DNA of 32,582 nt, from positions 200,092-232,673 of the forward strand of contig NZ_LMQP01000004.1 in NCBI RefSeq assembly GCF_001425405.1, given 5' to 3'. Source of the DNA: Sphingomonas sp. Leaf412. Its GTDB lineage: Bacteria; Pseudomonadota; Alphaproteobacteria; Sphingomonadales; Sphingomonadaceae. A model generated the notes under the pieces. That model had not been told where the DNA came from. It saw nothing but the letters and a program-made list of their open reading frames with translations, and did not search any database. The translations under genes and the position numbers were made by a program. Below are positions 1 to 5,979 of this stretch, one piece after another (position 1 is the first letter of the stretch; each line of letters begins with the position of its first letter).

Positions 1-314
1 AGGGGAGAGGGCTTCGGGCGGTAACCGGCCTCCTGCGCATTTCCGAGCCAAAGGGCGGCTTCCTGCGCGACAACGATCCCGCCGCGGAGCGCTGGTATTC
101 GCGCGACACCGCCGCGATCGCGGCGCGGCGCGGGGTCGGCCGGGTCGCGCCCTATTTCATCGACGCCGACCGCAGCGGCCGCGGCTGGCCGCGCGGGGGG
201 ATGACCGTCGTGCGCTTCCCGGACAACCACCTCGTCTACGCCGTGACGTGGTTCGCGCTCGCGGGCCTCGTCGCGTTCCTCACCATCCGCGCGGTGCGGG
301 GGCGGCACGCATGA
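1..314 (+). CDS. SURF1 family cytochrome c oxidase assembly protein (3' end only)
   Basis: The gene is cut by the left edge; the readable frame begins at base 3 and ends at the TGA at 312-314. The roughly 103 visible residues match the C-terminal half of SURF1. They include RISEPKGGFLRDN, then WYSRD..AIA, PYFIDAD, a Gly-rich turn, FPDNHLVYA.TWF, and one C-terminal membrane segment (about TWFALAGLVAFLTI) followed by a basic tail. SURF1 proteins are inner-membrane factors that help insert haem a into subunit I of aa3-type cytochrome c oxidase. The stop overlaps the ATG of the downstream redox sensor kinase (ATGA at 311-314), so translation is probably coupled. The family call is firm; the N-terminus and the upstream oxidase genes lie outside the window. 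Confidence 0.93.
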   Translation, partial: GRGLRAVTGLLRISEPKGGFLRDNDPAAERWYSRDTAAIAARRGVGRVAPYFIDADRSGRGWPRGGMTVVRFPDNHLVYAVTWFALAGLVAFLTIRAVRGRHA

Positions 315-1597
315 CGCAGCGTATCCCTGCGGGCGAGGAGGCGACGCGGCGCAACCTGCTGCTGCTGGTGCAATTGCGCTGGCTGGCGGTGGCGGGGCAG
401 CTGGCGACGATCCTCGCGGTGCGCTTCCTGCTGGACGTCGCGCTGCCGCTGGTGCCGATGCTCGCGACGCTGGCTTTGCTGGTGCTGGTCAACGTCGCGG
501 CGCTGCTGACGCGGCGGCGCTGGCCGACGACGCATGCGGCGCTGCTGGCCACGTTGCTGGTCGATGTCGCGTGCCTGACGGTGCAATTGTACCTGAGCGG
601 GGGTGCGACGAACCCGTTCGTGTCGCTGTACCTGTTGCAGGTCGTGCTGGGCGCGGTGCTGCTGGAGGCATGGGCCAGCTGGCTGCTGGTCGCGATCACC
701 GCATTCGCCTTCGCCGCGCTGGCGCTGCTGGCCCCTCCGCTGGCACTGCCCGAGGGGATCGCGAGCAGCCTGTCGCCGCCGCACCTGCTGGCGACGTGGT
801 TCAACTACGCATTGGCCGCCGTGCTGCTGGTCCTGTTCACGACGCGGATCGCGCGGAACCTGCGCGATCGCGACGCGGGCCTCGCCGCGCTGCGCCAGCG
901 TGCGGGCGAGGAGGAGCAGATCGTGCGCATGGGCCTGCTGGCCAGCGGCGCCGCGCACGAGCTGGGCACGCCGCTGGCGTCGCTGTCGATCGTGCTGGGC
1001 GACTGGCGCAGCGATCCGGCCGTGCGCGATCATCCCGCGCTGGCGGCGGAGGTCGCGGAGATGCAGGCGGAGGTCGCGCGGTGCAAGCATATCGTCGCGG
1101 GCATCCTGTTCGCGGCGGGCGAGGTGACGGGCGAGGCGCCGGAGCGCACCACCCTCGCCCGCTTCCTGGCGGGCATCGTCGCCACCGCGACGGCGCGCGA
1201 CGCGATCGCGATCGAGGATCGGATCGGCGGCGCGATGCCGATCGTGGCGGACCGCGCGCTGGGACAGGCGGTGCTGAACCTGCTCGACAATGCGGCGGAG
1301 GCGGGCGCGACGCGGATCGTCCTGACGGTATCGGCGGAGGACGACGACCTCGTCATCGCGGTCGCCGACGACGGGCACGGCTTTCCCGCTCATATCCTGG
1401 CGGGGGTCGGCCGCCCCTATCGCACGACCAAGGATCGGCGCGGCGCGGGCCTGGGCCTGTTCCTGGCCAGCAACGTGTTGCGGACGCTGGGCGGCGCGCT
1501 GGAGGTGCGCAACCGCGCGACCGGTGGTGGGGGCGGCGGGGCGGAGGTGCTATTGCGGTTGCCGCGCGAGGCCCTCGCGCTGGAGGACGACCGATGA
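311..1597 (+). CDS. regB: RegB/PrrB/ActS-type redox-sensing histidine kinase
   Basis: A 428-aa membrane histidine kinase starting at the ATG that overlaps the SURF1 stop. About six hydrophobic segments span residues 15-185. GGATNPF at 97-103 fits the GGxxNPF quinone-responsive motif of RegB. The phosphorylated His is H216 in the block AAHELGTPLA. Cys258 (RCKHIV) sits where RegB carries its redox-active cysteine. The ATPase domain shows an N box (NLLDNAAEAGA), a G1 box (VADDGHGF) and a G2 box (GAGLGLFLA). In Rhodobacter, RegB senses the ubiquinone pool and a thiol and phosphorylates RegA, controlling oxidase, photosynthesis and other respiratory genes. Linkage to SURF1 supports an oxidase or redox role here. 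The stop overlaps the regA start by 4 bp (1594-1597). Confidence 0.93.
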   Translation: MTQRIPAGEEATRRNLLLLVQLRWLAVAGQLATILAVRFLLDVALPLVPMLATLALLVLVNVAALLTRRRWPTTHAALLATLLVDVACLTVQLYLSGGATNPFVSLYLLQVVLGAVLLEAWASWLLVAITAFAFAALALLAPPLALPEGIASSLSPPHLLATWFNYALAAVLLVLFTTRIARNLRDRDAGLAALRQRAGEEEQIVRMGLLASGAAHELGTPLASLSIVLGDWRSDPAVRDHPALAAEVAEMQAEVARCKHIVAGILFAAGEVTGEAPERTTLARFLAGIVATATARDAIAIEDRIGGAMPIVADRALGQAVLNLLDNAAEAGATRIVLTVSAEDDDLVIAVADDGHGFPAHILAGVGRPYRTTKDRRGAGLGLFLASNVLRTLGGALEVRNRATGGGGGGAEVLLRLPREALALEDDR

Positions 1598-2121
1598 GCG
1601 ATCACCGGCTGCTGATCGTGGAGGACGACGTCGTGCTGGCGCGCACGCTGGCGCGGTCGTTCGAACGGCGCGGCTATGCGGTGGCGGTGCGGCACGACCT
1701 GGACGGGCTGGAGGACGCCGCGCGCGCCTTCGCGCCGACGCGCGCGCTGGTCGACCTGCGGCTGGGCGGGGCGTCGGGCCTCGCCGCGATCCGCGCGCTG
1801 CACGACATGGACGCGGACATCCGCATCCTGGTGCTGACCGGTTTCGCCAGCATCGCGACCGCGGTCGAGGCGATCAAGCTGGGCGCCACCAACTACCTGA
1901 CGAAACCCGCGAACACCGACGATATCGAGGCCGCGTTCGACCGCGTGGAGGGGGACGTGGCGACCGACCTGGCGGCGCGGCCGACATCGATCCGGACGCT
2001 GGAATGGGAGCATATCCACCAGACGCTGGTCGACACCGATTTCAACATATCCGAGGCCGCGCGCCGCCTGGGCCTCCACCGCCGCACGCTGGCGCGCAAG
2101 CTGGACAAGCGGCACCTCTAG
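1594..2121 (+). CDS. regA: RegA/PrrA/ActR-type redox response regulator
   Basis: A 175-aa response regulator, close to the roughly 180 aa usual for RegA. The receiver carries the acidic pair D11/D12 (VEDD), phosphoacceptor D54 (ALVDLRLG), T82 (VLTGF) and K104 (LTKP). A Fis-like helix-turn-helix closes the protein (NISEAARRLGLHRRTLARKL), the strongly conserved RegA recognition region. It is the expected partner of the overlapping RegB and would bind promoters of respiratory genes when phosphorylated. The short linker between the domains is a RegA feature. Its TAG stop lies in CTAG at 2118-2121, which is also the stop of the convergent Hpt gene. Confidence 0.93.
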   Translation: MSDHRLLIVEDDVVLARTLARSFERRGYAVAVRHDLDGLEDAARAFAPTRALVDLRLGGASGLAAIRALHDMDADIRILVLTGFASIATAVEAIKLGATNYLTKPANTDDIEAAFDRVEGDVATDLAARPTSIRTLEWEHIHQTLVDTDFNISEAARRLGLHRRTLARKLDKRHL

Positions 2122-2726
2122 CGCGCGCGTTCCACGAAACGGTCGAGCGCGACGACGGCCTGCCGCGTGGCGACGTGCAGCGCGCGACGGTCGACCGCTT
2201 CGCCGTCGGACAAAGCCGCCCATCGCCCGCCCAGGTGCGCGAAGCCCAGCATCCCCGACAGTCCCGCCAGCCGGTGCGCGGCGTCGACGTCCTGCCCCCG
2301 CGCCAGCGCCGCGACCGCGGCGTCCAGCTGCACGCACAGCCCGGTCGCGAGCCCGACGACCTCCGCCCGCCCGAACGCCGCCGACAGCCGGTCGAGCGCG
2401 GGCGTGGCCGGCGGGGTCCACCGCGCCGCCAGCGCGACGATATCGTCCCGTGTCGGCGGATGCGGCAGGCGATCGTCGATCGCGGCGTCGTCCCCCGCCG
2501 GGTCGCCCACGACCACGATCGCGCCGCGACCGATCGCCCCGCCCGCGGAACGAAGCCGCGCGATCGATCCGACGCGGTCGGCGCCGACCACGAACAGGTC
2601 CGCGCGGCGCGACGGGATGTCGGGGCCGGACGTCATCGTCCACGCGGGCGCGAACGCCCCCCGCAACAGTGTTTCAAGCGCCGGATCGGTTGTCAGAACG
2701 ACGAGGGACGACATAACTTCCAACAT
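2118..2726 (-). CDS. Hpt phosphotransfer protein with degenerate receiver-like N-terminus
   Basis: A 202-aa protein (198 if the second ATG at 2714 is used; neither start has a clear Shine-Dalgarno). The C-terminal half (about 110-200) is helical and contains AHRLAGLSGMLGF with H151, matching the Hpt pattern AHxLKGxSxxLG. The N-terminal 100 residues alternate strand and helix like a receiver (SLVVLTTDP, DLFVVGAD, AIVVVGDP) but lack the acidic pair and the conserved Lys, so they are probably a pseudo-receiver. Hpt proteins shuttle phosphate between hybrid kinases and response regulators. The gene diverges from the NarL-type regulator across a 100-bp region and converges on regA. Hpt assignment is likely; its partners are not known from this sequence. 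Confidence 0.72.
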   Translation of the reverse strand: MLEVMSSLVVLTTDPALETLLRGAFAPAWTMTSGPDIPSRRADLFVVGADRVGSIARLRSAGGAIGRGAIVVVGDPAGDDAAIDDRLPHPPTRDDIVALAARWTPPATPALDRLSAAFGRAEVVGLATGLCVQLDAAVAALARGQDVDAAHRLAGLSGMLGFAHLGGRWAALSDGEAVDRRALHVATRQAVVALDRFVERAR

Positions 2727-2826
2727 GGATCAATAACCATCACACCCGGTTTGAATTTCGCTATCGCTTGATATATCCCGGCAAGCGATTGAGGATACAG
2801 CCAAAGGTTGCAAGGGGGGGCTCTTC
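2727..2826. promoter_or_regulatory. Divergent control region between the Hpt gene and the NarL-type regulator, with an 8-bp inverted repeat
   Basis: This region is less GC-rich than its surroundings. It holds a perfect inverted repeat, ATCGCTTG at 2763-2770 and CAAGCGAT at 2782-2789, separated by 11 bases that include ATATAT. TTGAAT at 2751-2756 with TATATC at 2772-2777 could be a weak promoter reading right, but the spacing of 15 is short. A strong purine-rich ribosome site (AAGGGGGGG, about 2810-2819) precedes the TTG start at 2827. The repeat may be an operator or a leader hairpin. Confidence 0.45.
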
Positions 2827-3471
2827 TTGGCGGCACTGCGCATATTGGTGACGGACGACCATCCGCTGACGCGGGAAGGTCTGTCGCTCGCGGCGAGGGC
2901 GGCGGTGGTCGGGGCGCAGGTGGATGCCGCGGGCTCGGTCGCGGACGCGGCGGGATTGATCGAGCGGCGGGGGCCGTACCGCCTCATCCTGCTGGATTTC
3001 GCGCTGCCCGATTCGCACGGCTACGCCGGGATGCTGCGGTTGCAGCAACTGGCGCCGACGACGCCGATCGTGATCGTGACCGCGCACGAGCGCGCGAACC
3101 TGATCGAGGCGGCGAAGGCGCTGGGCGCGGCGGGGTTCGTGCTGAAGAGCCAGTCGCTGGACGATATCGCCGCGGCGTTGCGCGCGATCGCGGGCGGCCG
3201 CACCCACTTTCCCGACGGGGTCGGCGCCGATCCGCTGATCGCCGCGGCGCGGGACCGCATCGGAAAGCTGTCGAAGGCGCAATATGCGGTGCTGCTGGCG
3301 CTGGCCGACGGACGGTCGAACAAGCAGATCGCGCACGACCTGGACATCGCGGAAGCGACGGTGAAGGCGCATCTGACCACGGTGTTCCGCAAGCTGGGCG
3401 TGACCAACCGGTCGCAGGCGCTGCTGGCGGCGGGACCGTTGCTGCGGACCGAGGACGCGGCCACGCCGTGA
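2827..3471 (+). CDS. NarL/FixJ-family response regulator (receiver + LuxR-type HTH)
   Basis: A 214-aa regulator. The TTG start is chosen because the frame opens there and an AAGGGGG ribosome site lies just upstream. The receiver has D10/D11 (TDDH), phosphoacceptor D57 (LLDFALPD), T85 (IVTAH) and K107 (VLKSQ). The C-terminal LuxR-type helix-turn-helix spans about residues 150-205 (SKAQYAVLLALADGRSNKQI, then ATVKAHLTTVFRKLGV and NRSQAL). Proteins of this family bind DNA as dimers at short inverted repeats when phosphorylated. No cognate kinase is adjacent; the neighbours are an Hpt protein (divergent) and a lone receiver overlapping the 3' end (GTGA, 3468-3471). Family firm, targets unknown. 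Confidence 0.9.
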   Translation: MAALRILVTDDHPLTREGLSLAARAAVVGAQVDAAGSVADAAGLIERRGPYRLILLDFALPDSHGYAGMLRLQQLAPTTPIVIVTAHERANLIEAAKALGAAGFVLKSQSLDDIAAALRAIAGGRTHFPDGVGADPLIAAARDRIGKLSKAQYAVLLALADGRSNKQIAHDLDIAEATVKAHLTTVFRKLGVTNRSQALLAAGPLLRTEDAATP

Positions 3472-3932
3472 ATGCGCTGAAGGTCCTGTACGTCGACGAC
3501 GATCCGGATATCCGGCAGATCGTCGCCCTGTCGCTGCGTCGCGATCCGGCCGTCACGGCGCACTTCGCCGCGTCGGCGGAGGAGGCGCTGGCGCGGATCG
3601 AGGGCGATGCGTCGCCCGACGTGGTGCTGGCCGACGTGATGATGCCGGGGATGGGGGGCCTGGCCCTCGCCGATGCGTTGCGCGCGGCGCCGCGGACGCG
3701 CGACGTGCCCGTCATCTTCGTCACCGCGCGGGCGCGGGAGAGCGACATGGACGCCTATCGCGCGCACGGCGCGATCGGGGTGATCGTGAAGCCGTTCGAT
3801 CCCCTGCACCTGGCCGATCTGGTGCGCACGCGGCTGGCGGCGGCCAATGCGCTGCCGACGTCCGACGATGGTAGCAAGGACGGCGCCGGCGACGCGGGCG
3901 GAAAGGTCTCGTCAACCGTCCCGCGTCCCTAG
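3468..3932 (+). CDS. Stand-alone receiver (CheY-like) response regulator
   Basis: A 154-aa single-domain receiver starting at a GTG inside the stop of the upstream NarL-type gene. No in-frame ATG lies near, so GTG is the natural start. Key residues are D10-D12 (YVDDDPD), phosphoacceptor D56 (VLADVMMPGM), T86 (IFVTAR) and K108 (VIVKPFDP). After residue 120 there is only a low-complexity polar tail (SDDGSKDGAGDAGGK) and no output domain. Such proteins act as phosphate sinks or shuttles, or bind a partner protein. The tight overlap with the NarL regulator and the divergent Hpt gene suggest one phosphorelay, an inference from position only. Confidence 0.87.
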   Translation: MNALKVLYVDDDPDIRQIVALSLRRDPAVTAHFAASAEEALARIEGDASPDVVLADVMMPGMGGLALADALRAAPRTRDVPVIFVTARARESDMDAYRAHGAIGVIVKPFDPLHLADLVRTRLAAANALPTSDDGSKDGAGDAGGKVSSTVPRP

Positions 3933-3939
3933 TCGTGAC

Positions 3940-4341
3940 ATGGAAACCAGCACCCTCGATCGCCATCGCGCCGACCACGACCGCGTCCGCGCGATCCTGA
4001 CCGGGCTGGAGGCCTATCTGCTCGCCGCCGCGCCGCCGGTGGACGCAGGGTTCTCGCGCCTGCGCTGGTCGCTGGCGCGGGAGCTTTCAGTGCATCTGGC
4101 GTTCGAGCGGACCGCGTATCCGAAGATCACGTCGCAGCCGCGCGGCCCGGCGCTGTACAACGGCCTGGACCGGACGCTGGACGCCGACCTGGGCGAGCAT
4201 ATGACGAAATGGACGCTGGCGCGGATCCACGCCGAATGGATCGCCTATCGCGTGTCGGCGCGCCTGCTGTCGCGGCGGCTGCGCCAGCGGATGGCGTATG
4301 AGGAGAGCGTGCTTTTCCCGATGATGGCGCCCGCGGCCTGA
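3940..4341 (+). CDS. Hemerythrin-like (HHE) domain protein, degenerate iron ligands
   Basis: A 133-aa all-helical protein, seven bases after the receiver gene. It begins with DRHRADHDRV (H9, H13), continues with a helix bearing H52 and E56 (VHLAFERTAY), then H87 and H97, and ends with AYEESVLFPMM. This resembles the HHE/hemerythrin pattern, where H...HxxxE...HxxE(E)xxLFP residues bind a di-iron centre. Here the last His is replaced (Y120 before E121/E122), so the iron site may be incomplete. Hemerythrins bind oxygen, nitric oxide or iron. The placement after signalling genes and next to a second, convergent hemerythrin-like gene suggests oxygen or redox sensing. Moderately sure. Confidence 0.62.
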   Translation: METSTLDRHRADHDRVRAILTGLEAYLLAAAPPVDAGFSRLRWSLARELSVHLAFERTAYPKITSQPRGPALYNGLDRTLDADLGEHMTKWTLARIHAEWIAYRVSARLLSRRLRQRMAYEESVLFPMMAPAA

Positions 4342-4360
4342 ACCGCGCGCGGGGACCGCG

Positions 4361-4786
4361 TCATTCGGCGGTTTCCAATACCCCGTAATGCACGCCGAGC
4401 GAGTAGAGGATGTCGATCTCGCGCGCGTGGCGGCGATGCATGTCCGCCACCATCGCCTGCGCCGCGCGGGCGAAGCCGGGCCAGTCCGCCGCGATCGCGC
4501 CGGGGCACCATCGATAGACGAAGGCGCCCCAATCCTCGTTCTGCGCCACGACGTCGCGCATCGCCGCCGTCGCGGCCTGATCGTACCGGTCGCGCGCGGC
4601 CAGATCGGCGGTCGTGGACAGGATCCGCTCCTCCTCCGCATGATGATCGCGGATCAGCATCGCCAGCCGGCGCAACGTCGCCCCCGCCGCCTCCGGGCAG
4701 CGCGGGCCCTGCACGATGTGCAGCAGGTCCGCGGCCAGCGCCTCGATCGTGGCATGCTGGCGCATCAGGCGGGGATAGCTCATCAT
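4361..4786 (-). CDS. Hemerythrin domain-containing protein
   Basis: A 141-aa helical protein (140 if the second of two adjacent ATGs is used). GGAG sits 4-7 bases upstream of the paired ATGs at 4786/4783. Candidate di-iron ligands are H11 (MRQHATIE), H48/H49 with E51-E53 (RDHHAEEERIL), and H117/H120 with E123 (MHRRHAREIDILYSLG), a fuller set than in the convergent neighbour. The HHE call rests on this spacing. Its substrate (O2, NO, or iron storage) cannot be read from the sequence. It lies 24 bp downstream of the PilZ gene on the same strand and could be the last gene of that operon. No membrane segment or signal peptide is visible, so it should be cytoplasmic. Confidence 0.7.
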   Translation of the reverse strand: MMSYPRLMRQHATIEALAADLLHIVQGPRCPEAAGATLRRLAMLIRDHHAEEERILSTTADLAARDRYDQAATAAMRDVVAQNEDWGAFVYRWCPGAIAADWPGFARAAQAMVADMHRRHAREIDILYSLGVHYGVLETAE

Positions 4787-4810
4787 GTCACTCCGTCACG
4801 CGACGCAGGC

Positions 4811-5449
4811 TCAGGGGGAAGGACGATCTACCCACGCCAGGATCGCTGCCAATTCACTTGCGGCGAGCGGGCGCGTGAAGCGGACGCCCGACATGCCCGC
4901 CGCGTGCCAGCAGATACGCCCGGGAAGCGAATACGGTCCCAGTAGCAGCACGACCAGCGTTCCCATACCCGACGGCACATGACCGCCGAGCCTGACCCCG
5001 CCGAGGGAGATGTCCCGAAGGGGGACATCGCGCACGCGATCCTCCACGATCAGGCTGGCGCTGCGCGCGACGGCGAATCGCGGGCTGCGCGGGCGCAGGT
5101 CCGCGGGCGGGGGCACGAGCGGCGCGTCGAGCCGCAGCCCGGCCATGCCGTCGTGCGACCAGATCACCGTCGCGTCGGCCGCCAGCAGCGACCGCGCCTC
5201 GATCCCGACGCGCGTCCCCGCCGCGGGCGGGCAGTCCATTTCGATGCCGACCCCCTGCGCCGACTGGTTGCGCACGATGCAGACATGCTCGCATCCGTCG
5301 ACGGTCAGCTTTCCGATCGCGAAATGCGTGCGCGCGCGCGGCCCGCTGCGGCGGTCGTGCACGATGTCGCCCGCGGCGGGCGCGGGAAGGGGCGCCTGAA
5401 CGGGAGGGGCGGCGATGACGGCCGGCAGCATCGCAGGCAGGGCGGACAT
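4811..5449 (-). CDS. Tandem PilZ-domain protein, probable c-di-GMP receptor
   Basis: A 212-aa soluble protein with two PilZ domains. Domain 1 has RRSGPR at 33-38 and NQSAQG at 61-66; domain 2 has RPRSPR at 119-124 and DISLGG at 146-151. These fit the RxxxR and (D/N)xSxxG pairs that contact c-di-GMP, so both copies look competent. The ATG at 5449 is preferred because AGGGA lies five to seven bases upstream; an in-frame GTG at 5464 overlapping the previous stop (GTGA) is the alternative. It follows the DUF11 surface-protein run on the same strand and may share its transcript. A c-di-GMP receptor fits surface or biofilm control, and the nearby Pel locus makes this more interesting, but no direct link is seen. 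Confidence 0.85.
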   Translation of the reverse strand: MSALPAMLPAVIAAPPVQAPLPAPAAGDIVHDRRSGPRARTHFAIGKLTVDGCEHVCIVRNQSAQGVGIEMDCPPAAGTRVGIEARSLLAADATVIWSHDGMAGLRLDAPLVPPPADLRPRSPRFAVARSASLIVEDRVRDVPLRDISLGGVRLGGHVPSGMGTLVVLLLGPYSLPGRICWHAAGMSGVRFTRPLAASELAAILAWVDRPSP

Positions 5450-5460
5450 GGGCTTTCCCT

Positions 5461-5979
5461 TCACCGGATCTTGGCGCGATAGCGCAGCTGGAACGACGTG
5501 TTCGTGGCGAAGGTGCCGGACAGGGTGACGCGCACCGACCGCACCTTCGCATCATAGCCCGCGGCGTCGGCGACGGGTTGGTAGCCCCAGCCGGTGCCGT
5601 CCGAGAATTCCAGCGCATCGCCCGCCGCGGTCAGCGCGACATAGCCGTAGCTGAGGGTGCTGCTGCCCAGTCCCAGGCCCAGCAGGCTGCCGTCCAGGAA
5701 CTCGACCGGGCCCTTGCCCGCCCCCGCCAGATCGCCGACGTACAGGATCAGGTTCGCGGCCAGCGGCTCCTCCAGCCGGATACCGGTCACCGGCTTGAAG
5801 ATGTTGGCCAGCGGATTGGTCGCGCGGGTGCGATAGTCCGCCGCCGCGCCGGGGATCGAGCGCGGGTTGGCGTTGCCGAGCGGGTCGGACACGACCGACA
5901 CGGTCTTCGTCACGGTCAGCGGGTCCGCGGCGGCGGCGGCGGGCGCGAGCAGCGCCGCGATGGCGAGCAGCCGCCTCAC
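5461..5979 (-). CDS. Small secreted protein with DUF11-like (conserved repeat) segment
   Basis: A 172-aa protein starting at a GTG that overlaps the stop of the 1674-aa upstream gene (5976-5979). Residues 1-20 form a signal peptide (basic start, hydrophobic LLAIAALLAPAAAAA, cleavage near AAA-DP). The mature part opens with LTVTKTVSVVSDPLGNANP and then IPGAAADYRTRATN, the same pattern of K-T-x-S-V followed by PGxxxxYxxxxxN found in the other secreted proteins of this run and typical of DUF11 domains. The remainder is beta-rich, with no cysteine pair or enzyme motif. It is probably periplasmic or surface-exposed and works with the large protein to which it is translationally coupled; the actual function is unknown. 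Confidence 0.75.
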   Translation of the reverse strand: MRRLLAIAALLAPAAAAADPLTVTKTVSVVSDPLGNANPRSIPGAAADYRTRATNPLANIFKPVTGIRLEEPLAANLILYVGDLAGAGKGPVEFLDGSLLGLGLGSSTLSYGYVALTAAGDALEFSDGTGWGYQPVADAAGYDAKVRSVRVTLSGTFATNTSFQLRYRAKIR

